Shown here piece after piece: positions 22,533 through 29,658 of a stretch of DNA of 36,039 bases. Under the pieces are notes generated by a model, which saw only the letters and a program-made list of their open reading frames with translations, had not been told where the DNA came from and searched no databases. The stretch lies in IMG/VR virus record IMGVR_UViG_3300023223_000123, positions 1 to 36,039 of that record, one strand, 5' to 3'. Each line of letters opens with the position of its first letter. The first letter of the stretch is position 1. Origin of the DNA: a virus. Made by a program: the position numbers and the translations under genes.

Positions 22533-22584
22533 CAACTAACACACCCTGACCTGTACTTTTAGCGAGATAACTACGGAGTGAGAA

Positions 22585-22845
22585 ATGAAAATTAATAGTG
22601 ATGCTTATAATGAGCTAAGCCAATACGCTCATTTAGATGGAACCGAGATTGGCGGCTATGTAAACGAGTTGCTTTGCTTGCGCGATAATACAGAAGACCA
22701 CGGCATGACGCCGGAATTTAGTAAATCCCTGAATGAGGAACTTACAAACTGGTTAACTAGGTTCCGCAATGAATGCGAGATTGTTGAAAAAACAGAACCT
22801 CAACCAGATAAGTTTTATAAAGAACTAATTTGGTGTGACAGATAA
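22585..22845 (+). CDS. Hypothetical small protein
   Basis: An 86-residue acidic protein, helical, with YVNELLCLRDN and ELTNWLTRFRNECEIVE. Begins like some ribbon-helix-helix-type antitoxins (AYNELSQYAHLDGTEIGGYVNELL) but lacks the usual basic strand, so I make no call. ACGGAGTG precedes the ATG. Last gene before the late promoter. Confidence 0.6.
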   Translation: MKINSDAYNELSQYAHLDGTEIGGYVNELLCLRDNTEDHGMTPEFSKSLNEELTNWLTRFRNECEIVEKTEPQPDKFYKELIWCDR

Positions 22846-22861
22846 CACTATTGATCATTAG

Positions 22862-22870
22862 TGCTATAAT
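22862..22870 (+). promoter_or_regulatory. Extended -10 promoter of the late/lysis operon
   Basis: TGCTATAAT, a perfect extended -10, with no clear -35, 21 bases before the holin-like ATG. It would drive lysis, packaging and head genes. A TTGATC half-site lies just upstream. Confidence 0.55.
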
Positions 22871-22891
22871 GGCGCTATTAAGGAGAACACT

Positions 22892-23137
22892 ATGGCTTTA
22901 CCATTGATTCCACTATTGACAGCAATCATACCGCTAATCAAACAAGTAGCAACCAAGCCCAAGACAGGGCAAAAAGAAGTTACCGGCTTAGGTATAGGAG
23001 CTGCGGCATATCTCGTATACGGTGATTATATGGCTTGCGGTGGCCTTGAGTGTGTTAGTGCTGAACATTGGGGCATTCTGGTATCTGCTGTGGTCATCCT
23101 GCTGACCCGCTTGAATGCAAAGCGGAAAGAATCGTGA
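22892..23137 (+). CDS. Holin-like small membrane protein
   Basis: An 81-residue protein with a hydrophobic N-terminal segment (LPLIPLLTAIIPLIKQVA), a possible middle segment (GLGIGAAAYLVYGDYMA) and a C-terminal helix (WGILVSAVVILLTRL) followed by a basic tail (NAKRKES). Size, topology and the neighbouring DUF5675 gene suggest a holin that opens the inner membrane at lysis. AAGGAG precedes the ATG. Its stop overlaps the next GTG start. Confidence 0.65.
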   Translation: MALPLIPLLTAIIPLIKQVATKPKTGQKEVTGLGIGAAAYLVYGDYMACGGLECVSAEHWGILVSAVVILLTRLNAKRKES

Positions 23138-23565
23138 GATTATTTCTAAAGTCTGCATCTATTCCTGGTATCGGCACATTTGGTCGGTGGTATCACGATG
23201 GCAAGCCCCTTACTTGTTCTGTAGAGCGAGAATGGAAGAACAACGAACCATCAATAAGCTGCATACCTGCTGGTGACTATCGATTACAATGGCACGACAG
23301 CCCCAAATACGGACGGAGACTGCATTTTGTCGCGCCATCGTTAGGTGTTACAGTAAGCGGGCCATCGCAGCGCACTCATTGCCTTATACACCCGGCTAAC
23401 TGGCCTAATCAAGTACAGGGCTGTAACGCTCCAGGGCTTACGTTCAGAGACAAGGTGCCTGATAGAGGGCTCGGCGTTGCTAGTAGTCGTGTAGCTGTCG
23501 AACTTCTTGAGGCCCTGGTCCCTGATGATGGCTGTGATGTAACCGTTGAAAGATATGTGATTTAA
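23134..23565 (+). CDS. DUF5675 protein, possible lysis enzyme
   Basis: A 143-residue protein from GTG 23134 (overlapping the holin stop as GTGA). It matches the DUF5675 pattern: CSVEREWKNNEPSISCIPAGDY, a beta core, and LIHPANWPNQVQGCNAPG. The ordered His...Gly-Cys in that last motif recalls the L,D-transpeptidase active site His/Cys, which is only a visual similarity. No other endolysin was recognised in the genome and this gene follows the holin candidate, so it may be the wall-acting enzyme. That role is inference. Confidence 0.75.
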   Translation: MRLFLKSASIPGIGTFGRWYHDGKPLTCSVEREWKNNEPSISCIPAGDYRLQWHDSPKYGRRLHFVAPSLGVTVSGPSQRTHCLIHPANWPNQVQGCNAPGLTFRDKVPDRGLGVASSRVAVELLEALVPDDGCDVTVERYVI

Positions 23566-23592
23566 TACGTTTTATTTAGAGAGTGAAGGCTA

Positions 23593-25116
23593 ATGGCAAC
23601 AATACCCACAACAGGCATAAGTCAAAACGGCCTACTACTTGACGGCTTTGAGGATGCCAGTGATTGGACGAATTTTGGTTCCACAGCACCGGGATTTGCA
23701 ATAGCAGATAATCCGAACACCTTCTTAGAAGGAACTCAGTCGCTTAATTTCTCCGCTACCGGCTCTGGTAATGTTCGATTTAACCGTTTCCGAGCAGAAG
23801 GCTTTGACCTCAGTGGTATTGATACATTCACCCTTTGGGTAGATTGGGATAAAGTACATGCAGCAAATAACATCTCGGTCTATATGTCTGCCGGGGGTAA
23901 TGCTGATTTATCTAATAGTTCCCTGGTGACATTATTTGGATCTCTTACAGGAACCCTTCGACCTGATGGCGGGAGAATGGCAGTTACTTGGTTCAAATCT
24001 GATATGAGTATAGCTGGGGGTACAGGAGTAGATTTTTCAAATGTTACGAATGTTAATATCCTGTGTAATATGGCTGCCGGGGCAGAATCCATCAACATAG
24101 ATTCGCTAGTTTGTGGTAGACGTACTCGGCCAAAGGTAGTCATGTGCTTTGATGATGGTGTCGAGGATGGTGATTTTTCTCAGATTGATGCAGCGGCCAT
24201 TGCCAATGCTAGAAATATTCCGGTATCTCTTCACATTATCCCCCGACTAATCGACGGCGCAGGATTTCTCACTAAAAGCGAATTAACAACCTTGCAGGCT
24301 GGTGGTAACTTAATTGCCGCCCACTCTGATGTAGATGGAGACGGTAGCTATGCCTTGGCTGGCTCCACTCCAGCGGAGGTCACGGCAGATATCCAGACGG
24401 TAAGGTCATATCTAGTAGATAACGGCTTTAGTGCTGGCAAAGACTTTTTTGCATGGCCTGGGGGCGCTTATCTGTCGAGAGGGCAGCATAATGGAAGCAG
24501 TAATGTTGCAGTGCTATCAGACAGCTTAGCTAGTTGGACTGTAGATCAATTTGTTGGCGAAGTTATTCATAACCTTACAGACGACAGTAACGGTACAATT
24601 ACTGCTAATACCGCTACGACAATAACAGCAACATTGTCTGGAGGCACAGATGATGATTGGGATGCAGCAGATGTTTATTTAATTGGGGACATTAATTACA
24701 TCCAAGCTGCTGAAGATGCTGGATTGAGAACAGCCCGGTCCATCACTGGTGTCGTGCAGACCAATAACACCGTTGAAAAAATTCAACTTGGCTTAATCGA
24801 GCCTATGATAATCAATGCTTCTTCGATGGATATAGGCTCTGGTGCCACCAGTATCGTGGCCATGACTGCTGAACTTGATAAGGCTATATCCCAAGGCACA
24901 ACTATATTTTTCTATGTCCATAAGATTAGTGCAGGGGCATTGGAACCAGCAACGTTTGAAATTACCGGTGATGATTTTACTACTATGTGTGATGTTATTG
25001 AAGCGAGAGTTGATGCTGATTTAATTGATTCGGTGAGATATGATGATTGGTTTAATAGTTTATCGGTTGTTGTTAGCGGTGGTATCATGCGCCCTATAAT
25101 GTCATCAATAACATAA
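23593..25116 (+). CDS. NodB-type polysaccharide deacetylase with phage insert domain
   Basis: A 507-residue protein. Residues 1-170 form a beta-sandwich resembling carbohydrate-binding modules (LLLDGFEDASDWTNFG start). From about 178 comes a NodB domain: MCFDDG (Asp187, Asp188), AAHSDVD with His244 and Asp248 in the second metal position, and FFAWPGGAY. About residues 305-360 hold an insert (TDDSNGTITANTATTIT, GGTDDDWDAADVY) like a module repeated in phage structural proteins; the NodB fold resumes with YIQAAEDAGLRTARS. NodB enzymes remove N- or O-acetyl groups from glycans using a metal. No signal peptide, so it is probably a virion or tail component modifying surface polysaccharide. Confidence 0.8.
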   Translation: MATIPTTGISQNGLLLDGFEDASDWTNFGSTAPGFAIADNPNTFLEGTQSLNFSATGSGNVRFNRFRAEGFDLSGIDTFTLWVDWDKVHAANNISVYMSAGGNADLSNSSLVTLFGSLTGTLRPDGGRMAVTWFKSDMSIAGGTGVDFSNVTNVNILCNMAAGAESINIDSLVCGRRTRPKVVMCFDDGVEDGDFSQIDAAAIANARNIPVSLHIIPRLIDGAGFLTKSELTTLQAGGNLIAAHSDVDGDGSYALAGSTPAEVTADIQTVRSYLVDNGFSAGKDFFAWPGGAYLSRGQHNGSSNVAVLSDSLASWTVDQFVGEVIHNLTDDSNGTITANTATTITATLSGGTDDDWDAADVYLIGDINYIQAAEDAGLRTARSITGVVQTNNTVEKIQLGLIEPMIINASSMDIGSGATSIVAMTAELDKAISQGTTIFFYVHKISAGALEPATFEITGDDFTTMCDVIEARVDADLIDSVRYDDWFNSLSVVVSGGIMRPIMSSIT

Positions 25117-25130
25117 CTAAGGAGTGATAT

Positions 25131-25262
25131 ATGCCAGTAAGCCCAACCAACAAGCCTAGAAATAAAAAACCTCCTACAGTTAGTGCAACTGCAAAGGCAA
25201 AGGCTGAAAAGAAAAAGAGAGTCGCTAAAATTAGATTGCTATCAAAGAAGAGGACTACATGA
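25131..25262 (+). CDS. Small very basic protein
   Basis: A 43-residue protein with about a third Lys/Arg (KAEKKKRVAKIRLLSKKR), likely nucleic-acid binding or disordered. AAGGAG lies 6 bases before the ATG; the stop overlaps the next ATG. Too short to classify. Confidence 0.55.
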   Translation: MPVSPTNKPRNKKPPTVSATAKAKAEKKKRVAKIRLLSKKRTT

Positions 25263-25723
25263 CGGTAAATCGATGGCTGTGTGTATCTTTGATATTATTA
25301 TTAACTTATTTATCAGGGTTTTTAATTCCTGAAAATGAGCGCTGGTTTAATGCTGCGACGACAATGAGCTTTGTTAGTGTTTTTGTTATATCCATGATAT
25401 CAAATTCAGGTTTGGCTATTTTATTGATAATTGTAGAAATTACAGCGTTCTTTTTGATTGGGATAGCAGGATACCAGAAACCATATAACGGATTTGTATA
25501 TACTAACTTAGGGGTTATAATTAATTCAATGGCGTTGTTACAAGCCGCTCTACTAGTGATTGGAGGTCCGTGGCGTGGAATGGCTAACGCAATTAGACGA
25601 ATATTTCACCCTGAATGGCTGGACAATATTCTGGCTAATTCAAGGGCCTTTGTATATCGTTCAAGGGATAGCCTGCCTATGTCGATTAGGTCAAATGATC
25701 AAGTCGAGGACGTTGAAGCGTGA
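25259..25723 (+). CDS. Integral membrane protein (about four helices)
   Basis: A 154-residue protein with hydrophobic segments at about 6-23, 37-50, 53-72 and 82-102, and a soluble C-terminal tail of about 50 residues. Four-helix late membrane proteins in phages can be holins or antiholins, and it lies downstream of the lysis genes. No family recognised. Confidence 0.65.
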   Translation: MTVNRWLCVSLILLLTYLSGFLIPENERWFNAATTMSFVSVFVISMISNSGLAILLIIVEITAFFLIGIAGYQKPYNGFVYTNLGVIINSMALLQAALLVIGGPWRGMANAIRRIFHPEWLDNILANSRAFVYRSRDSLPMSIRSNDQVEDVEA

Positions 25724-26004
25724 AAAGATTGACTGAGATAAGTACGGGGCTACCTGCTGCTGGTGCTGCTGGTGCGCCTTTAGCGAAAGAGGCTGAATCG
25801 GCCCTGCCAGCCTATGAGCAGATACCACAAATAGGCGACTATTTGATAACTCATGGACCCTGGTTGCTGACGTGGGCTGAAGTGGCTAAAATAGCCGGAG
25901 CTCTTTATGTTACTCTGTTGTCATTAAAGATGTTATGGATGGCCGGTCAAAAGGCCATTAAGCTTATCAAGTGGACTTATAGCAAGATTAGAGTGGAGAA
26001 ATAG
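25720..26004 (+). CDS. Single-helix membrane protein
   Basis: A 94-residue protein starting at GTG 25720 (overlapping the previous stop). It has an Ala/Gly-rich N-terminal half and one strong membrane helix (AKIAGALYVTLLSLKMLWMAG), then a basic tail. It could act with the preceding membrane protein. Not recognised. Confidence 0.6.
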   Translation: MKRLTEISTGLPAAGAAGAPLAKEAESALPAYEQIPQIGDYLITHGPWLLTWAEVAKIAGALYVTLLSLKMLWMAGQKAIKLIKWTYSKIRVEK

Positions 26005-26005
26005 A

Positions 26006-26263
26006 ATGGCAATTGCAAAAGACTCAGGCACGGTGTCCGGTACTACGGCCACTACTGGCATCGTCTTAAAAGATAACTTCACGCTGAGCCTCATAGGCAC
26101 CGCTGTTGGTGATATAGAGCGGTCACTTGATGGAGGTTCAACATACGGCGTGGTCGAGGCATTTTCGGGCGATGTAGAGAGAAATGGTTTTGAGCCGTTG
26201 AATGATGTGTTGTACCGGCTAAATCCCACATCTGGATCATCAGCCTTCGTTCTAGGCCGATGA
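26006..26263 (+). CDS. Small beta-rich phage protein
   Basis: An 85-residue protein with alternating strands (TATTGIVLKDNFTLSLIGTAVGDIERSLDGGSTYGVVEAF) typical of small virion or decoration proteins. Overlaps the next gene by 4 bases. Structural role is a guess from composition. Confidence 0.6.
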   Translation: MAIAKDSGTVSGTTATTGIVLKDNFTLSLIGTAVGDIERSLDGGSTYGVVEAFSGDVERNGFEPLNDVLYRLNPTSGSSAFVLGR

Positions 26264-26538
26264 TCGACATAAATGACATTATCGACGAGACTATTCAAGG
26301 TCTTGCTGATGATAACGTTAACCAGGGCGTTGATGGTCTTTGTGAATTAGCTAGCTATTGGGCTAAAGCCGGTTTGCCTTATGAATCATTCCTTGATATG
26401 CGCTTATATATTATCAACGAAGCAAAAGAAATAACCGGATGCCCTGTATTTATTGACCTCAAGGTTGATATGGCAGAGAAGAAAGCGAGAAAAATAAGGA
26501 ATGAAGGTCATTCCATAAGTAACATAATTACGCATTAA
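26260..26538 (+). CDS. Hypothetical small protein
   Basis: A 92-residue helical protein (LADDNVNQGVDGLCELASYWAKAGLPYESFLDMRLYIINEAKE), not recognised. Overlaps the previous stop. No membrane segment. Confidence 0.6.
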   Translation: MIDINDIIDETIQGLADDNVNQGVDGLCELASYWAKAGLPYESFLDMRLYIINEAKEITGCPVFIDLKVDMAEKKARKIRNEGHSISNIITH

Positions 26539-26553
26539 TCAGTGGAGAATACT

Positions 26554-26787
26554 ATGGGTCCAGGAGATGTAACAAAAATCGATGAAACCAAGCCAAAAGC
26601 CAAGCCAGGGCCTAAAGCTAAGCCATCAGTTAGTGTCGATGAGTTCAATGAGCTACGAGACCAGTACATCAAGCTAGAGCGAGCTTTCATTAAGGTATGC
26701 CATTACTCTGGCAATAACCGCATTCTGATCGACGAGGGCTTTAAGCCTTACGAGATCAACAAGAAGGATATGGGCAAATACGCCTAG
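26554..26787 (+). CDS. Hypothetical small basic protein
   Basis: A 77-residue protein with a Lys/Pro-rich linker (KPKAKPGPKAKPS) followed by a predicted helix (VDEFNELRDQYIKLERAFIKV). ATG 26554 follows GGAGA by 5 bases; the in-frame GTG 26542 is unlikely. Confidence 0.6.
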   Translation: MGPGDVTKIDETKPKAKPGPKAKPSVSVDEFNELRDQYIKLERAFIKVCHYSGNNRILIDEGFKPYEINKKDMGKYA

Positions 26788-26797
26788 GAGGCATTCA

Positions 26798-26911
26798 ATG
26801 CCATCACATACAGAGCAAGAGCGTAGAAATAATCTTGTTAACCGATCTAAGACGATGGTTAAGAATCGTGCCAAGAAGGTAAAGTCATTGCTGAGAAAGC
26901 CAGCTAAGTGA
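26798..26911 (+). CDS. Tiny basic protein
   Basis: A 37-residue protein, highly basic (TMVKNRAKKVKSLLRK), with AGGAGG 5 bases before its ATG. The strong ribosome site supports real translation. Function unknown. Confidence 0.55.
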   Translation: MPSHTEQERRNNLVNRSKTMVKNRAKKVKSLLRKPAK

Positions 26912-26918
26912 GGTAAGC

Positions 26919-27038
26919 ATGAAATACTTACTAATATTATTGTTCGTATGCTCATTAGCTCAAGCATCACCACTTACTAAGCCAGTACAGACTAGCAACT
27001 GTACTCCTGGTGTTAATGGATGCCCACATACGCCATGA
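26919..27038 (+). CDS. Tiny exported protein with signal peptide
   Basis: A 39-residue protein: MKYLLILLFVCSLAQA is a signal peptide with a good cleavage site before SPLTK, leaving a 23-residue Pro/Thr-rich peptide with two Cys six residues apart (CTPGVNGC), which could form a disulfide in the periplasm. Might be a spanin-type or exclusion peptide; no lipobox. The stop overlaps the terminase small-subunit start. Confidence 0.55.
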   Translation: MKYLLILLFVCSLAQASPLTKPVQTSNCTPGVNGCPHTP

Positions 27039-27319
27039 GTAGAGATACAGCGACATCAGCAGCCAAGAACAGGCGCATACGTCAAGAGGCGCTCAGGGAG
27101 CAGCTAGCTGAGCAGTGTCGACTTCAGCATATCATTGATGGCATTAACAAATTAGAGGATGAGGCCGTTGAATTAGATGCTGTTATGGCTAATCGCATCA
27201 AGAGCGGTATAGACTCACGCATGAAGCTGATGAACAAATATCTACCTGACCTTAAGAGCGTTGATATTGAGGGTGATATAGAGCATTCAGGCAAGCTAGA
27301 AATAACATGGCAGAAGTAG
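27035..27319 (+). CDS. terS: Terminase small subunit (probable)
   Basis: A 94-residue helical, charged protein directly before the large terminase: RDTATSAAKNRRIRQEALREQLAEQCRLQHIIDGI then DAVMANRIKSGIDSRMKLMNKYLPDLKSVD. The last stretch matches the common small-terminase C-terminal pattern in podoviruses. ATG 27035 overlaps the previous stop; ATG 27020 is possible. It would select phage DNA for packaging. The call depends on context as well as sequence. Confidence 0.75.
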   Translation: MSRDTATSAAKNRRIRQEALREQLAEQCRLQHIIDGINKLEDEAVELDAVMANRIKSGIDSRMKLMNKYLPDLKSVDIEGDIEHSGKLEITWQK

Positions 27320-27320
27320 C

Positions 27321-28610
27321 ATGGCTATTGTCATTCCCTATTCGCCCAGACCACTACAAGAGCATATCCATAACAGCTTAAAGCGCTGGAACGTCATCGT
27401 CTGCCATCGTCGGTTTGGTAAGACAGTAATGGCTATCAACCATCTACTCAAAGATGCGCTGACCACCACCAAAGATAATTCCAGATACGCCTATTTAGCC
27501 CCTACCTATAAGCAGGCCAAGACAATTGCATGGGATTACCTCAAGCTGTACTCAAGGCCCATACCTAATATCAAGATCAATGAAGCTGAATTACGTGTCG
27601 ATTATCCCAATGGTTCGCGTATCCAACTGTTTGGCTGTGATAACCCTGATGCTCTACGTGGTATCTACTTGGATGGTGTCATATTGGATGAATACGCACA
27701 GATGCCTAGCTCATTATTCGGTGAGGTAATACGCCCTGCACTATCGGATCGTAAGGGCTGGGGTTTATTCATCGGAACTCCAAAGGGTAAAAACTCATTT
27801 TATGATCTGTATGAACACGCCAGTAATGACCCCAAATGGTTCACTGCCATTTACCGGGCTAGTGACTCAGGCATCGTTGATGAGGAGGAGTTAGAGGATG
27901 CTAGGGGCATCATGTCTGAGGATGAATATGAGCAAGAGTATCAATGCAGCTGGACTGCTGCTATACGTGGCTCTGTGTACGGTAAGGAATTGCAAGCAGC
28001 GTACAAAGACAAGCGGGTGGGATTTGTCCCTATTGAGCCGTCTATCGAGGTTCACACCTTTTGGGACTTGGGCATTAGTGATATGCAAGCTATTTGGTTC
28101 GCCCAGTCAGTAGGCCAAGAGATACGCCTCATTGCTTACTATGAGGATAGCGGCAAAGGTATGGCTCACTACATCCAGCATCTTAAGCAATTCGCCAAAG
28201 ACCACAACATTCAATACGGTGAGCATTTCGCGCCTCATGATATTGAGGTTAGAGAGCTGATGAGCGGTAAGAGCCGTAGAGATACAGCCAGGGATATGGG
28301 TATTAACTTTCGCGTAGTCCCTCAGCACCGTGTACATGAGGGGCTTGAAGCCACCAGGAAGCTATTTAGCCGGGTATGGATTGATGAATCACGGTGCAAG
28401 CATGGCATTGAGTGCATTAGTCAGTATCGGTTTGGCTGGGATGATAAGAAGTCAGTCTATTCTGCTAATCCGGTACATGATTGGACTTCACACTGTAATG
28501 ACGCGTTAAGGCAGATGGCTATGGCCTGGCATGATAGGTTGGCTCAGCCAGATAGAAAGGCTATGTATTCGAGACAGATTACAGCCAATCAAGATTTCAG
28601 TGTGTTCTAA
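27321..28610 (+). CDS. terL: Terminase large subunit
   Basis: A 429-residue packaging motor. N-terminal ATPase: CHRRFGKT (28-35, Walker A), GVILDEYAQ (Walker B, Asp123, Glu124), GTPKG (152-156, coupling motif). C-terminal RNase H-like nuclease: TFWDLGISD with Asp249 as first metal ligand, and a late HDWTSHCNDALRQM. It moves DNA into the procapsid through the portal and cuts it at start and end. Length is normal for a compact terminase. It starts one base after the small subunit. Confidence 0.95.
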   Translation: MAIVIPYSPRPLQEHIHNSLKRWNVIVCHRRFGKTVMAINHLLKDALTTTKDNSRYAYLAPTYKQAKTIAWDYLKLYSRPIPNIKINEAELRVDYPNGSRIQLFGCDNPDALRGIYLDGVILDEYAQMPSSLFGEVIRPALSDRKGWGLFIGTPKGKNSFYDLYEHASNDPKWFTAIYRASDSGIVDEEELEDARGIMSEDEYEQEYQCSWTAAIRGSVYGKELQAAYKDKRVGFVPIEPSIEVHTFWDLGISDMQAIWFAQSVGQEIRLIAYYEDSGKGMAHYIQHLKQFAKDHNIQYGEHFAPHDIEVRELMSGKSRRDTARDMGINFRVVPQHRVHEGLEATRKLFSRVWIDESRCKHGIECISQYRFGWDDKKSVYSANPVHDWTSHCNDALRQMAMAWHDRLAQPDRKAMYSRQITANQDFSVF

Positions 28611-28999
28611 TGGACCCTGATACAGATACGAAGATGGTTGATTGGTACTTGATATTCAGCCATTCAAAGGGAAGTCACTGGCTGTTCAAGTATTTGATGC
28701 CTGGGTTCAGTCATGTTAAGGCTGTGAGGTTGAGCGATGAAGGTTATATGTGGATTGTTGTTGACCCTAAAGCAGCGGTTACAGAGATTAACTTGTATCC
28801 TGTGTCTCTATATCCACATATATCTACTTTATGCGGCCATAGTGATATTATATTGCCAGTACGTGCTAAGATTAAGGAAAACTATCGAGGCGGGTTTTGC
28901 TGGTTTAATTGCGTCGAGGTAGTTAAGTCGTTATTAGGCATAAAAGCCATGCTGTGCTGGACGCCTTGGCAGCTATACAGGAGATTGACAGATGAGTGA
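28610..28999 (+). CDS. Possible permuted NlpC/P60-type protein
   Basis: A 129-residue protein with PGFSHVKAVR (His35) followed later by GGFCWFNCVEVVKSLLGI (Cys97, Cys101). A His before a Cys that caps a helix is the order of circularly permuted papain-like NlpC/P60 proteins; Cys101 in NCVEVVK is the best nucleophile candidate. Homologous-looking genes sit between terminase and portal in other podoviruses, where the role is not known. It could cut peptide or amide bonds, or be a non-catalytic structural relative. Confidence 0.5.
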   Translation: MDPDTDTKMVDWYLIFSHSKGSHWLFKYLMPGFSHVKAVRLSDEGYMWIVVDPKAAVTEINLYPVSLYPHISTLCGHSDIILPVRAKIKENYRGGFCWFNCVEVVKSLLGIKAMLCWTPWQLYRRLTDE

Positions 29000-29240
29000 T
29001 TCATTGAGTGGAATACTTGGCGGCAGGGCGGAGAGGTTATTTCGAACAGGCAAAACCCAGGCGAAGAAAGCAGCTGCACAACAGCAAGAAGCCATTGCAG
29101 CACAGCAGCAGAAAGAGAACCTACGACTAGCAGAGGCAGCTAGTGATGTGGGTACTCGCAGAGCAACAGCTAAAGCAGGTGGTCGCTCTTTACTAACACG
29201 TACATCTTCCCGTGGCGTTACTAATCAACTAGGCGGATAG
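28992..29240 (+). CDS. Small Gln/Ala-rich structural-type protein
   Basis: An 82-residue protein with a helical Gln/Ala stretch (KKAAAQQQEAIAAQQQKENLRLAE) and a Gly/Ser/Arg-rich end (AGGRSLLTRTSSRGVTNQLGG). Composition resembles small virion core proteins; overlaps the previous gene by 8 bases. Not recognised. Confidence 0.6.
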   Translation: MSDSLSGILGGRAERLFRTGKTQAKKAAAQQQEAIAAQQQKENLRLAEAASDVGTRRATAKAGGRSLLTRTSSRGVTNQLGG

Positions 29241-29241
29241 C

Positions 29242-29658
29242 ATGGCAAAAAGACAGAGCCTTCTCTCCCAGCTATCAAAAGGCGATAGAGACGTCATTCG
29301 GGCAGACGCGAGATTTGGCGAGCTTGGGAAGATTCCGAATAGGGGCAGGGTATCGACAGAGTTCTCAATTACAGAATTTGTACCTGAACTCGGAGGGTGG
29401 GTAAATATACCCACTCTTGTGAGAGGTCAAGAGGACATTAACGGATTATTGAAGTCTGGAAGGCCAACACGAAAACAGTCACAAATAGCTATTAACCGCG
29501 CGATTGAGAGAGTGAAAGGAGGGGCCAAACTCCCGTCTTTTAAATCTGTGGAGGCGGCGGTATCAGTCGCGCAAGGGTTGTCTGTAGTGCCAGCCAGTCG
29601 CAGAGAGACGGAGAAGTTAAGGCCCTTTTCTGCAAAGTCGATACTGGGGGCAAACTAA
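29242..29658 (+). CDS. Conserved pre-portal protein
   Basis: A 138-residue protein with STEFSITEFVPELGGWVNIP and INRAIERVKGGAKLPSFKS. I associate this type of sequence with phage genes just before portal genes; it is probably a virion or assembly protein. Starts one base after the previous stop and overlaps the portal start by one base. No catalytic motif. Confidence 0.6.
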   Translation: MAKRQSLLSQLSKGDRDVIRADARFGELGKIPNRGRVSTEFSITEFVPELGGWVNIPTLVRGQEDINGLLKSGRPTRKQSQIAINRAIERVKGGAKLPSFKSVEAAVSVAQGLSVVPASRRETEKLRPFSAKSILGAN

